Below, piece by piece: positions 41,452 to 50,165 of a DNA stretch of 53,024 nt; positions within the stretch are counted from its first letter, which is position 1, and the number at the start of each line of letters is the position of its first letter. The stretch lies in NCBI RefSeq assembly GCF_015521605.1, contig NZ_WANV01000020.1, positions 1-53,024 of the forward strand. The letters are read 5' to 3'. The stretch comes from Thermococcus sp. Its GTDB lineage: Archaea > Methanobacteriota_B > Thermococci > Thermococcales > Thermococcaceae. A program made the position numbers and the translations under genes. Below the pieces are notes generated by a model. That model ran no database searches and was not told where the DNA came from. It was given only the letters and a program-made list of their open reading frames with translations.

Positions 41452-43056
41452 ATGATTCTGGGAATCCACGACGGTCACGACGCCGGTGCGGTACTCATAA
41501 ATGGAGACAGGGTATTCGCCGTCAACGAGGAAAGGCTCAACAGGGTCAAAAAATACCGGGGCTTCCCCATCCTCAGCGTAAGGAAAGTCATGGAGATGGC
41601 GGGCGCGAGGCCAGAAGACGTTGAGATCATCGCCGTGGCTGGCATATTCCGAAAGCAGAAACGACTTCTTGAGCTTGAGACCAACCTCCGCGCCCTCTTC
41701 GGCCCCGGGTTTAAGGAGAAGGTTATCTTCGTTGAGCACCATCTCGCCCACTCAGCTTCGGCCTACTACACCTCGGGCTGGAGGGACGCCCTGGCGGTAA
41801 GCATAGACGCCGCCGGTGACGGGCTGAGCGCCTCGATTTACATCGCAAGAGACGGCGAGATGATACGGATTGCCCAGAGCACCTACCTCGACTCCCCCGG
41901 GGATTTCTACGCCTCAGTTACCGAGCTTTTGGGTTTCAAGCCGATGCGCCACGAGGGGAAGGTAATGAGCCTGGCCGCCTACGGCAGGCCAACCTATGAC
42001 TTAAGCTCAATCATAGAGCTCAACGGGCTGAGCTTCGACAACCATCTTGGAACCATTGGAATTGAGGCCACGAGGAAGCTCGCCGAGCTCTTCGGCTATC
42101 CCCTCCGCCACTCCAAAGAGATTGCCCTCCAGATGAAGCGCGGAAATCTTGAGGGCAAACTCCAAAAAAAGGCCATAGAGATAGCAGCAAGCGCCCAGGC
42201 ACATCTGGAGAAGCTGATGGAGGAGCTCGGGTTGAAGCTCAGGTCAAGAAGCCTCCCCCTTGCCTACGCAGGCGGAGTTGCCCAGAACGTAAAAGCCAAC
42301 GCGGTGCTGAGGAAAATCTTTGGAGACGACAGTCTCTGGGTCTTTCCGGCGATGGACGACGGGGGACTGGCCTTCGGGGCGGCGGTTTTTGTGAAGGCTC
42401 AGTTCGAGAGGCTCGACGGGAGGTGGAGACCCTCCAGGCTGGAGCACGTTTACCTCGGCCCCTCATACGGGCCTGAAGAAGTCGAGGAGCTGTTGAAGAA
42501 GGAAGGGGTGGAGTTCGAAGAGGCCGATGTTTCTTTCATCGCCGATGCCCTCGTTGAGAGGAAGCTCGTTGGCTTTTTCCGGGGAGCTATGGAGTTCGGG
42601 CCGAGGGCACTGGGCAACCGCTCGATTCTGGCAAACCCCATGGACGGGACCGTCAAGGAGAGGCTCAACGTTGCCCTGAAGCGCGACGTCTTCCAGCCAT
42701 TCGCGCCTTCCCTTCTGTGGGAGAAGGCAGGGGAGTACCTTGAAGACCTCAACGGCAGACCCAACGAGTTCATGACGATGAGCTACACCGCGAGCAAAAG
42801 CTTTAGGGAACTTGCCCCGGCCGTCGTCCACGTGGACGGTACGACGAGACCGCAGGCGGTGAGAGAAGAAATCAACCCGGTTTACTACGGGACGATCAAG
42901 GCTTTTGAGCGGAAGACCGGCCTGGGCGCGGTGCTGAACACGAGCTTCAACATGCACGGGGAGCCCATCGTCTGCTCGCCCGGGGACGCGTTGAGGACGT
43001 TCCGGAGGGCAGGGCTTGACCTGCTCATTGTTGAGGGATATGCTGTTCATCAGTGA
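41452..43056 (+). CDS. Carbamoyltransferase (NodU/TobZ family)
   Basis: 534 aa. The N-terminal YrdC/Kae1-like fold starts ILGIHDGHDAGAVLINGD, with the metal-binding EHHLAHSASAYYTSG near residue 100. The C-terminal carbamoyltransferase part has GAMEFGPRALGNRSILANPMDGTVKERLN and NTSFNMHGEPIVC. The family moves a carbamoyl group from carbamoyl phosphate to a hydroxyl on a sugar, antibiotic or cell-surface molecule; the acceptor is unknown. ATG 41452 has no ribosome site, and CTTTAAAAA is centred 26 nt before it, so the mRNA is probably leaderless. A GTG at 41437 is in frame. Confidence 0.88.
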   Translation: MILGIHDGHDAGAVLINGDRVFAVNEERLNRVKKYRGFPILSVRKVMEMAGARPEDVEIIAVAGIFRKQKRLLELETNLRALFGPGFKEKVIFVEHHLAHSASAYYTSGWRDALAVSIDAAGDGLSASIYIARDGEMIRIAQSTYLDSPGDFYASVTELLGFKPMRHEGKVMSLAAYGRPTYDLSSIIELNGLSFDNHLGTIGIEATRKLAELFGYPLRHSKEIALQMKRGNLEGKLQKKAIEIAASAQAHLEKLMEELGLKLRSRSLPLAYAGGVAQNVKANAVLRKIFGDDSLWVFPAMDDGGLAFGAAVFVKAQFERLDGRWRPSRLEHVYLGPSYGPEEVEELLKKEGVEFEEADVSFIADALVERKLVGFFRGAMEFGPRALGNRSILANPMDGTVKERLNVALKRDVFQPFAPSLLWEKAGEYLEDLNGRPNEFMTMSYTASKSFRELAPAVVHVDGTTRPQAVREEINPVYYGTIKAFERKTGLGAVLNTSFNMHGEPIVCSPGDALRTFRRAGLDLLIVEGYAVHQ

Positions 43057-43135
43057 ACCATTCAGCACTTCGATGAACATCTTTTCGTTGAGGTAAAGTT
43101 ATAAACATTGTCCCGAAGGAAAAGCGGTGATGCTC

Positions 43136-44305
43136 ATGGCACTGAGCGACAGGCTGGAACTCGTTAACCCTTCTGAAATTAGGAAGCTTTTTGACCTGGC
43201 TCAGGGTGTTGAGGGGCTCATTTCACTTGGAATCGGTGAGCCTGACTTTGATACTCCCGAGCACATCAAGGAATATGCAAAAGAAGCCCTTGACAAGGGA
43301 ATGACGCATTATGGGCCGAATGCAGGACTGATGATGCTCAGGGAAGCCCTGGCATGGAAGCTAAGGGAGCAGAACGGCATCGATGCCGACCCCAAGACTC
43401 AAATCATGGTGACCGTCGGCGCCAACCAGGCGTTTCTGATGGGGTTCGCGGCCTTTCTGAAGGACGGTGAGGAAGTTCTCATCCCCAGCCCGATGTTCGT
43501 CAGCTACGCCCCGACGGTTCTGCTCGCGGGGGGAAAGCCCATCGAAGTCCCAACCCACGAAGAAAACGAATTCAGGCTGAGCGTCGACGACCTCAAGAAG
43601 CACGTAACCGAGAAGACGAGGGCCCTCATCATAAACTCTCCCAACAACCCGACCGGTGCGGTCCTCACCAGGAAGGACCTCGAAGAGATAGCCGACTTCG
43701 CAGTGGAGCACGACCTCATGGTCTTCAGCGATGAGGTCTACGAGCACTTCGTCTATGACGGCGCCAAGAACTACAGCATAGCCTCCCTCGACGGCATGTT
43801 CGAGCGCACCCTCACAATCAACGGCTTCTCAAAGACCTTTGCCATGACCGGCTGGCGTCTCGGCTTTGTCGCAGCTCCGGAATGGATAATCGAGAGGATG
43901 ACCCGCTTCCAGATGTACAACTCGACCTGCCCGGTTACGTTCGCCCAGTACGCGGCGGCAAAGGCCCTGAAGGACGAGCGCAGCTGGAAGGCCGTCGAGG
44001 AGATGAGGAGAGAATACGAACGCAGGAGAGACCTCGTGTGGAAGCGTCTTAACGAGATGGGGCTTCCCACTGTTAAACCCAAGGGCGCATTCTACATCTT
44101 CCCGCGCGTGAAAGACACTGGCCTGACCAGCAAGGAGTTCAGCGAGCTCATGCTCCTGGAGGCCAAGGTCGCAGTCGTTCCCGGTTCGGCCTTCGGAAGT
44201 GCCGGGGAGGGCTACATCAGGATAAGCTATGCCACAGCGTACGAAAAGCTCGAAGAGGCCATGGACAGAATGGAGAAAGTGCTGAGGGAGAAGAAGCTCG
44301 TTTAA
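43136..44305 (+). CDS. PLP-dependent aminotransferase, aromatic/alanine type (AroAT-like)
   Basis: 389 aa, class I/II fold. PLP Lys is in NGFSKTFAMTGWRLG; other signatures are GIGEPDFDTPEHIKEYAKEAL, INSPNNPTGAVL and VFSDEVYEHFVYD, then YIRISYATAYEKLEEAMDRM. It matches what I remember of the P. horikoshii aromatic aminotransferase (389 aa). Aspartate or alanine specificity cannot be excluded. ATG 43136 has GGTGAT 4 nt upstream; GTG 43127 is in frame. Confidence 0.9.
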   Translation: MALSDRLELVNPSEIRKLFDLAQGVEGLISLGIGEPDFDTPEHIKEYAKEALDKGMTHYGPNAGLMMLREALAWKLREQNGIDADPKTQIMVTVGANQAFLMGFAAFLKDGEEVLIPSPMFVSYAPTVLLAGGKPIEVPTHEENEFRLSVDDLKKHVTEKTRALIINSPNNPTGAVLTRKDLEEIADFAVEHDLMVFSDEVYEHFVYDGAKNYSIASLDGMFERTLTINGFSKTFAMTGWRLGFVAAPEWIIERMTRFQMYNSTCPVTFAQYAAAKALKDERSWKAVEEMRREYERRRDLVWKRLNEMGLPTVKPKGAFYIFPRVKDTGLTSKEFSELMLLEAKVAVVPGSAFGSAGEGYIRISYATAYEKLEEAMDRMEKVLREKKLV

Positions 44306-44946
44306 AGCTTCTTCAGTTCCACCTTTATCTCTTCTCCGAGCTCTATCACGGCGTAATACTTTCTGAAGAGCGGGCCGGGGTTTACCACGAGGGTTTCTCC
44401 GATCCGGTCGATCCCCCTCCCCTCGTGTATGTGGCCGCAGACGACGACCGGAGGGGATTCCTCCTCTATGAACTCCCTCAGCGCCCTGCTGCCAACGTGG
44501 TGGCCAAAGTGGACCTTGTCAGCCACAGTTCCATGGGGCGGAACGTGGGAGAGGATTATGTCGCCGTCCCGGTAGTTCTCCTCCAGAATCGTGGCTATCT
44601 CGTCCTCCGTCAGCTCCCATATCGTGTGGAAGGGCGTGATGTTTGAACCGCCGATTCCAACGATGCCGACCCCACCGACCTGGACCCGCCTGTTGTGGAC
44701 GTTTATTCCGAGTTCGCTCAAGAGTTCCGGGACGTCCCTGCCGTCGCAGTTTCCGTGAACGGCAAGCACAGGCATATCAAGCTCCAGAAGAGGTTCAAGA
44801 ACTTCCCTTGCTTTACCAGAACCGCTGAAATGGGTTAAATCTCCCGCAACGAGGAGTGCGTCAAATTCTTCGCCCCTCAGAACTTCGGCAAGCTGCCTGC
44901 TCCTCTTGGAGTTTCCGTGGATGTCCGTTACCGCGATGAATCTCAC
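44302..44946 (-). CDS. Metallophosphoesterase
   Basis: 214 aa from GTG 44946 (GGTGAT just upstream; ATG 44961 also in frame). The calcineurin-like ligands are in AVTDIHGNSKRS, VAGDLTHFSGSGKARE, VHGNCDGRDV, SHVPPHG and CGHIHEGRG. It is probably a small phosphodiesterase or phosphatase with two metal ions. It overlaps the end of htpX by a few bases and follows it in the same operon. Confidence 0.88.
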   Translation of the reverse strand: MRFIAVTDIHGNSKRSRQLAEVLRGEEFDALLVAGDLTHFSGSGKAREVLEPLLELDMPVLAVHGNCDGRDVPELLSELGINVHNRRVQVGGVGIVGIGGSNITPFHTIWELTEDEIATILEENYRDGDIILSHVPPHGTVADKVHFGHHVGSRALREFIEEESPPVVVCGHIHEGRGIDRIGETLVVNPGPLFRKYYAVIELGEEIKVELKKL

Positions 44947-44957
44947 GGGATCACCCC

Positions 44958-45818
44958 TCATGTGTAGACGCCCATCTCCTCGGCTATCTTCAAAAGCCTC
45001 TCCGCCCTTTCATCGGTGGGTGGATGAGTTGAGACCATCTCAGCCAGACTCCCCCTGAAGGGGTTCACGATGAAGAGTCCTGACGTGGCCAGGTTGCCCC
45101 CCTTCATCGGGCGGAAAGATATCGCCTTGTCGAGTTTTAGCAGGGCGCTGGCGAGCGCGAGGGGTTTGCCGCTTATCCTTGCTCCGTGCTCGTCGGCCAA
45201 GTACTCCCGGGAGGGACTCAGGCCGATGTACAGAAGGCCCCCGGCTATGGGGGCGAGTATTCTAACCAGGAACCCGCTGTTGGGATCATCGCCCTTCTCC
45301 TTCCGAGACACGAAGCTGAACAGCCTGCCGAGGGCATAGGCGACGCTGAGTACAAAACCCGTAATCACAGAAACGACGGTTTGAATTAAGGTGTCTCCGT
45401 TCAGTATGTGGGCCACCTCATGGGCCAGGACACCCTCTATCTCGTCGGGGTCGAGCACCCTCAGCAGCCCGTAGGTGAGGACTATGGTGGCGCTTCCCGA
45501 GCCTTTGCCGGTCGAGAACAGGTTCGGAGTGCCAACGGGGGCCAGGGCCAGTTTGGGGAGAGGAATCCCTGCGCTGGACGAAAGCTTCCTCAGAACTGCA
45601 TACAGGTAGGGATAATCGCTTTCGGTAACGAGCCTGACCCTGTACCACCTCATCAGGAGCCTGTCTCCGTACCAGTAAATCAGCCAGTCGGCGATTAGAA
45701 CGAGAAAAAGCATGACGATCATACCCTGGATACCCACAAGGAGGTATCCCAGTATCGCCGGAACGAGAGCTGTGAGAAGTATTACAAGCACCAGTCTGAG
45801 CCATTTGATGGCCCCCAT
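44958..45818 (-). CDS. htpX: Membrane zinc protease HtpX
   Basis: 286 aa. Hydrophobic helices at the start (VLVILLTALVPAILGYLLVG, MIVMLFLVLIADWLIYWYG), a zinc motif HEVAH in VLAHEVAHILNGD, a third ligand Glu in SREYLADEHGAR, and a second pair of helices. M48 proteases remove damaged membrane proteins. ATG follows GGTGATTAAAT. Confidence 0.93.
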   Translation of the reverse strand: MGAIKWLRLVLVILLTALVPAILGYLLVGIQGMIVMLFLVLIADWLIYWYGDRLLMRWYRVRLVTESDYPYLYAVLRKLSSSAGIPLPKLALAPVGTPNLFSTGKGSGSATIVLTYGLLRVLDPDEIEGVLAHEVAHILNGDTLIQTVVSVITGFVLSVAYALGRLFSFVSRKEKGDDPNSGFLVRILAPIAGGLLYIGLSPSREYLADEHGARISGKPLALASALLKLDKAISFRPMKGGNLATSGLFIVNPFRGSLAEMVSTHPPTDERAERLLKIAEEMGVYT

Positions 45819-45820
45819 AT

Positions 45821-46363
45821 TTAATCACCCCCTAGCATCAGATACTCGAGGACGTCATCGTACGCCTCGGTCCAGTCGACAACCCCTACCCTCCTCTTCA
45901 CCCCCTCCTCAAGAAGTGTCAGGATCTCATCGACGACCTCGTCGGGGGTCTTATCTGTGGTGTCAACCTCCAGAACCCTCTTGTTCTTCTCCAGTGCCTC
46001 AACGAGAATGACGTCTACGAGTTCGGCTTCAACGTTTTCGGCCAGCTTTTTACGGGAGTATCCCCGGGATTTGAGCCTCTCGGCCACTGCTCTCGGGTGG
46101 AGACGGAGGACCACGACAACATCGGCTGGAACCAGGTGACTGAGGTGGCCATCGATGACAACGTTCCTGGCGGAGAACTCGGCCTTAACTTCACGGGCCA
46201 GCGCATCGACGTCTATCTCAATCTCGTCCCCAACAGGCTCACCGATACCCTTCATGAGGGCAAAATCCTTCACACTCACGTATTCGTAGCCAAGCCTCTC
46301 ACTTAGGAGCTTTGAAACGGTGGTTTTACCGACTCCGGGAGTACCACTCACGGCGATTATCAT
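45821..46363 (-). CDS. Fap7/AK6-type adenylate kinase-related NTPase
   Basis: 180 aa. P-loop GTPGVGKTTVSKLL at the N-terminus; IEIDVDAL and VVIDGHLSHLV fit the AK6 fold. In archaea and eukaryotes this family helps assemble the small ribosomal subunit (with uS11) and has some adenylate kinase activity. It is the first gene of the fap7-htpX-phosphoesterase run. Confidence 0.88.
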   Translation of the reverse strand: MIIAVSGTPGVGKTTVSKLLSERLGYEYVSVKDFALMKGIGEPVGDEIEIDVDALAREVKAEFSARNVVIDGHLSHLVPADVVVVLRLHPRAVAERLKSRGYSRKKLAENVEAELVDVILVEALEKNKRVLEVDTTDKTPDEVVDEILTLLEEGVKRRVGVVDWTEAYDDVLEYLMLGGD

Positions 46364-46503
46364 CGATTTACCCCCGAGAACTCACCTTATTTTGTTGTCT
46401 GAGGTTTATATGCTTGTTCCTCGTTAATCGTCGAATGTACATGTAGCATTCAGCGAAAACCTTTTAAGGACTATAGTTTCTATATAGATGCAGGTGGCGC
46501 GAA

Positions 46504-46719
46504 ATGGAGAGGCTAAAATTACTCCAAAGGAAGCTGCACGTTGTGAAAAAGCAGAAGGAGCTCCTCATGCTTGAGGAGGCCAAGCTCATAAGGGTGGCCC
46601 GTCAGAAAAAGGTGGCCGCCAAGAAGCTCGCCAAGGTTAAGAAGGAAAAGGTCGCCCTTGCCCTGGAAGAGGCGAGGCTTGTTAGGGTTCTCAAGCAGAA
46701 CGGCTATCCAGCCGTTTGA
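46504..46719 (+). CDS. Small basic helical protein
   Basis: 71 aa, about one third Lys plus Arg, with long amphipathic helices (KLLQRKLHVVKKQKELLMLEEAKLIRVARQKKVAAKKLAKVKKEKVALALEEARLVRVLKQ). It should bind nucleic acid or form a coiled coil; I know no name. Two imperfect copies of LEEAxLxRVxxQ occur (residues about 22-33 and 55-67), so it may be an internal duplication. AGGTGG precedes its ATG; the promoter TATA-like sequences (CTATATAGAT) lie close upstream. Confidence 0.65.
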   Translation: MERLKLLQRKLHVVKKQKELLMLEEAKLIRVARQKKVAAKKLAKVKKEKVALALEEARLVRVLKQNGYPAV

Positions 46720-46752
46720 GGTTTTTCAAAACTTTTAAGAAAAGGAGAAAGC

Positions 46753-47970
46753 TCAGAAGACGCTGAGCTTGTCCTCCAGTATCATCTTCTGTATCTTGGT
46801 TATGTCGGCGAGCCATGCATCTGCTATCTCGTAGGCCGGCTTCTGTATGGTCTCAAGGCTGTAGCCCTTCTTCGGGATGACCTGGACGCTGGCAACGAGC
46901 GGCTCGTCGATCGGCTTGCCTATCTGGCTGAGTATCCTGACGTAGACCTCCTCGACACCTTCGACCTGCTCGGCGATGTCGTTGGCGATGAGCATTGAGA
47001 GGAGGTTGTATATCTTTCCGACGTGGCTGACCGGGTTCTTACCGGCCGCTGCCTCCATGCTCATATGCCTGTTCGGGGTGATGAGACCGTTAACGCGGTT
47101 GCCCCTTCCAACGGAACCGTCGTCTCCAGCCTCGGCGCTGGTTCCGGTGACGGTTATGTAGTAGATGCCCCTCTCCGGGTCGTCGGCGGTGTTGACGTAG
47201 ATGTTGACCTTCCTCTCGGTGTTGGCCTCTGCAACTCCCCTCGCTGCCTCATAGATGGCCTCCTTGACGGCCATGTAGTCGTCCGGGGTGTCGACCTCGC
47301 TGTCGACTATGGCTGCAGCGATGGTAAGGTCTATCTCGTCGCCCTTCCTGAGGCCCATGACCTTGATGTCCTCACCAACGGCGGGATACTTCCTCTTGAA
47401 CTCATCGCTGTTGAGGAGCCTTTCGGTCTCAAGAACTATCCTCTCGGTCTCGCTGAGCGGAGCGTAGCCGACGCCGAAGCTGGTATCGTTGGCAAGCGGG
47501 ATCGGGTTCTCCTTGGCCTTGTTGAAAACACCGACGAGGTCCACGCTTCCCTGCCCGATGCGGGAGTCAATGACGACGTGGTGCTCAAGGTCGAGGTGTC
47601 TGACGGCCCTCCTGAGGTACTCGCGGGCGGCCTTTATGGCGACCTCGTGAACCGGGAAGAGCTCGCGGTCAACTATCTCAACCGCCCTACCCGAGAGAAG
47701 TATGTAAATCGGCTTGATGACCTCGCCGCCGCCGAAGCGCGGGTAGGCCTTACCTCCAACGACCTCAACCTGGTCGGTGTTGTGGTGGAGGATTATCCCG
47801 TACCTCTTGATATACTCCCTGCTGAGGGCCCTGCTGACGGCCTCGGCTATACCGTCAGCTATGCTGTCGGGGTGGCCTATTCCCTTCCTTTCGACGAGCT
47901 CGACCTTCTGCATCTCGACAGGGGTTCTCATGAGCTCCTCAACCACTATGTTCCTAACCTTCTCAGCCAT
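46753..47970 (-). CDS. metK: S-adenosylmethionine synthetase (archaeal type)
   Basis: 405 aa. The archaeal MAT is diverged from bacterial MetK but keeps [54 protein letters not shown], and [10 protein letters not shown]. It makes SAM from methionine and ATP, the methyl donor used by fibrillarin and by radical SAM enzymes such as RaSEA. ATG 47970 follows GAGGTGA; GTG 47979 is in frame. Confidence 0.95.
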   Translation of the reverse strand: MAEKVRNIVVEELMRTPVEMQKVELVERKGIGHPDSIADGIAEAVSRALSREYIKRYGIILHHNTDQVEVVGGKAYPRFGGGEVIKPIYILLSGRAVEIVDRELFPVHEVAIKAAREYLRRAVRHLDLEHHVVIDSRIGQGSVDLVGVFNKAKENPIPLANDTSFGVGYAPLSETERIVLETERLLNSDEFKRKYPAVGEDIKVMGLRKGDEIDLTIAAAIVDSEVDTPDDYMAVKEAIYEAARGVAEANTERKVNIYVNTADDPERGIYYITVTGTSAEAGDDGSVGRGNRVNGLITPNRHMSMEAAAGKNPVSHVGKIYNLLSMLIANDIAEQVEGVEEVYVRILSQIGKPIDEPLVASVQVIPKKGYSLETIQKPAYEIADAWLADITKIQKMILEDKLSVF

Positions 47971-48014
47971 GATCGTCACCTCTCGAAGTGTGTATGAGCA
48001 GGTCTGTTCATCAC

Positions 48015-48027
48015 TTTATATACTTTT
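48015..48027 (-). promoter_or_regulatory. TATA box of metK
   Basis: Minus-strand AAAGTATATAAAG, about 45-57 nt before the start at 47970. Confidence 0.55.
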
Positions 48028-48078
48028 CGGCATGAATTCAAAAGCCTAATATTCCTGTCGGTTATTGACCCCGAAACC

Positions 48079-48085
48079 CTTAAAT
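48079..48085 (+). promoter_or_regulatory. TATA box of the H/ACA guide RNA
   Basis: CTTAAAT, which places the transcript start near 48108, just before the first hairpin. Confidence 0.6.
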
Positions 48086-48107
48086 TTCTCCCCGAAAATC
48101 TTCCATA

Positions 48108-48272
48108 ACGGAGGCATCCGACGACGCCCGGTGGCCCGGGCCCGGGAGTCAGCTTCCTGCCAGCGATGAGCGGGTGCGACGATGCCGGGCGGACAGGGCT
48201 TGGCCTCCGGACCGCCAGAGACCGCCGTTTGGCGCTCCATGAGGGCGGGGGATCAGCCAAGCCCACACTTTT
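48108..48272 (+). ncRNA. H/ACA guide RNA, two hairpins
   Basis: Hairpin 2: a perfect 9-bp lower stem GGGCTTGGC (48196-48204) with GCCAAGCCC (48256-48264), directly followed by ACA (48265-48267). The upper stem is CCGCC/GGCGG (48212-48216/48244-48248) with G-A pairs of K-turn type above. The pocket strands CTCCGG (48205-48210) and GGATCA (48250-48255) pair with UGAUCC-UG-CCGGAG, the first 25 nt of archaeal 16S rRNA (the region of the Arch21F primer), with the unpaired U between. Hairpin 1: lower stem CGCCCGG/CCGGGCG (48125-48131/48185-48191), then G and ACA (48193-48195); its target is not found. A T-run follows at 48269-48273. Confidence 0.9.
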
Positions 48273-48277
48273 TAAGC
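48269..48277 (+). promoter_or_regulatory. T-run ending the H/ACA RNA and TATA-like element for the translin-like gene
   Basis: TTTTTAAGC lies right after the ACA box. The T5 can stop the RNA, and the same sequence is a TATA box 26-33 nt before ATG 48306. Confidence 0.4.
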
Positions 48278-48305
48278 TTCCACGACAACCTTTCTCGGTG
48301 GGAAC

Positions 48306-48929
48306 ATGGGATTGAAGGAAATTATACGTGAGATACGCGAGGTTCTTGACGAGAAGGACGCGCTTAGGGAAGAGGCACTGAGGCTCACCAGGGAAATAGT
48401 CCGCCTGAGTGGAGATGCTATAAAAGCCCTTCACCGTGGAGAAAAGGAAAAGGCCGCCGAAAGGCTTGACCTGGCCAGGGACAAAGTGACAACCCTCCGA
48501 GAAAAGCTAAGAGACCACCCCGATATATATTTCACGGGCTACGTCCAGAATGCTCACCAGGAGTTCGTGGAAGCCAGCCTGTTCTTTGCGTACATAACGG
48601 GTGGAGAGTTCCCCTCGCCCTCGGAGCTCGGAGTCCCCCATGCTGACTACGCGCTCGGGATAGGCGACTTCATAGGAGAGCTGAGAAGGCGCTTCCTGAT
48701 ACTACTTCTGGAGGGCAACATAACCGGAGCGGAAGAGGTCTACCGTTTCATGGAAGCAACCTATGAAGAGCTGATGACACTGGAGTACCCCAAGGGACTG
48801 GTGAACATCAGGGGAAAGCAGGATCAGGCAAGACACATACTCGAGAGAACCCTTGAGGATCTGACGAGGGCAAAGCTTGGCAGAAAGCTTGAGGAGAAGC
48901 TTGAGGCGGTGGCAGGGGATAACGGATAG
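48306..48929 (+). CDS. Translin family protein
   Basis: 207 aa, all-helical, matching the COG2178 translin/TRAX-like family: ALRLTREIVRLSGDAIKALHRGEKEKAAERLD, HPDIYFTGYVQNAHQEFVEASLFFAYI, GIGDFIGELRRRFLILLLEGN. Glu residues in GDFIGELRR and VYRFMEATYEELMT align with acidic positions known to give RNase activity in archaeal TRAX-like octamers. It would act on RNA or DNA fragments. GGTGGG is just before the ATG. Confidence 0.85.
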   Translation: MGLKEIIREIREVLDEKDALREEALRLTREIVRLSGDAIKALHRGEKEKAAERLDLARDKVTTLREKLRDHPDIYFTGYVQNAHQEFVEASLFFAYITGGEFPSPSELGVPHADYALGIGDFIGELRRRFLILLLEGNITGAEEVYRFMEATYEELMTLEYPKGLVNIRGKQDQARHILERTLEDLTRAKLGRKLEEKLEAVAGDNG

Positions 48930-48957
48930 TTAGTTAATTGCATAATTAGGTGATTAT

Positions 48958-49530
48958 GTGATTAATGAAATCAACAAAAAGCTCGGGAAAATTGAAGAGG
49001 CCCAGCGGAAGCTTGCCTTGAAGATCATAGAGAAACCGGTCAGGGCGGAGAGTGTGAAAACCGTTGGGGCGGTCGATGTTTCCTACGGTGACACCGCCAG
49101 GGCGGCCTTTGTCCTGTGCTCCTATCCCGACTGCAGGGTACTGAAAACCAGGGTAATCGAGACGGAAGTTGCCTTTCCCTACGTCCCCACTTTCTTTTTC
49201 CTCAGAGAGACGCGGCCGGTTCTCCTGGCGGTGAGGGGGGAGGAGTTTGATGTGCTGCTCGTGGAGGGACACGGGAGGGCACATCCCCGGGGCTACGGGC
49301 TCGCCTCCCACATCGGACTGTTGCTTGGAAGACCAACCATCGGTGTTGCCAAGAAGCCCCTGAAGGGAGTCGCTGAGGGGCAGTTCATAAAGGTGGGAAA
49401 AGCTTATGTAAGCGTCGGGCACTTAATCGATTTAGAGTCTGCGGTGAGAATCGTCGCGTCTTTGCTTGAGGGCGGCTACCCCACGCCGTTGAAGCTCGCG
49501 GACAGGCTGTCAAAGAGGGGAAGGCTATGA
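48958..49530 (+). CDS. nfi: Endonuclease V
   Basis: 190 aa, cutting one base 3' of deoxyinosine in DNA (or inosine in RNA). Catalytic Asp in [11 protein letters not shown], and conserved [39 protein letters not shown] 48958 is 3 nt after GGTGAT, on a message shared with the translin-like gene (28 nt after its stop). Confidence 0.93.
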   Translation: MINEINKKLGKIEEAQRKLALKIIEKPVRAESVKTVGAVDVSYGDTARAAFVLCSYPDCRVLKTRVIETEVAFPYVPTFFFLRETRPVLLAVRGEEFDVLLVEGHGRAHPRGYGLASHIGLLLGRPTIGVAKKPLKGVAEGQFIKVGKAYVSVGHLIDLESAVRIVASLLEGGYPTPLKLADRLSKRGRL

Positions 49531-50165
49531 GAAGAATTCAAATGCTCATACTGCTCGCTCGGAAGGGCGCGCTTGGCAGGAAGATAAAGATAACCCTGAG
49601 AGAACTCGCCAACGAGCTGGGAATCTCCCCCCAGTCGGTTCTCCGGCTGCTTGAGGAAATGGAGGAAGAGGGGCTGGTGGAAAAAGACGTGATAGGGAGA
49701 AAGACCTACGTTGAGATAAGCCAGGAGGGGCTGGCTTTTCTGGAAAGCCTCTGCGATGCCATCTCCGAGGCCCTCTACAACGGTATAATAATCGGCGAGG
49801 TCATATCCGGAATCGGGGAGGGGGCGTACTACGTCAGACAGTACTCCCACCTGATACGTGAGTACCTGGGCTTTGACCCGTATCCCGGCACTCTAAACAT
49901 ACGCGTGCTGTTTCCAAAGACAGTCTTTGATGCGTTCTGCGGGGTTAGACCTGTCATCCTGCCCGGATTCTCAAAAGGCGGAAGAACCTTTGGAGATGTC
50001 AAAGCCTACCGCGTCCAGATAGGCGAAGTTGAAGGGGCAATAGTCATACCATCCAGAACAGTCCACCCGCCAAGGATCGCCGAGATAGTCGCCCCCGTGT
50101 GCCTCAGGGAGAAGCTGGGGTTAAAAGACGGAAGCAGGATAACCGTGAAGGTCGTGAGAGGATGA
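49527..50165 (+). CDS. ribK: CTP-dependent riboflavin kinase RibK with N-terminal winged helix
   Basis: 212 aa. The N-terminal HTH ([32 protein letters not shown]) precedes a DUF120 domain with [46 protein letters not shown]. Archaeal RibK uses CTP to make FMN. The HTH suggests a self-regulating or DNA-bound form. It overlaps endonuclease V by 4 nt and the next gene by 4 nt (ATGA). Confidence 0.93.
   Translation: MRRIQMLILLARKGALGRKIKITLRELANELGISPQSVLRLLEEMEEEGLVEKDVIGRKTYVEISQEGLAFLESLCDAISEALYNGIIIGEVISGIGEGAYYVRQYSHLIREYLGFDPYPGTLNIRVLFPKTVFDAFCGVRPVILPGFSKGGRTFGDVKAYRVQIGEVEGAIVIPSRTVHPPRIAEIVAPVCLREKLGLKDGSRITVKVVRG

Noticed and set aside
47023-47997. 324-aa plus-strand frame over metK
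   Set aside because: Antisense mirror of metK with repetitive Val/Gly/Asp composition.
48046-48240. 64-aa minus-strand frame across the metK upstream region
   Set aside because: Falls on the structured H/ACA RNA, which explains the sequence; no start signal.
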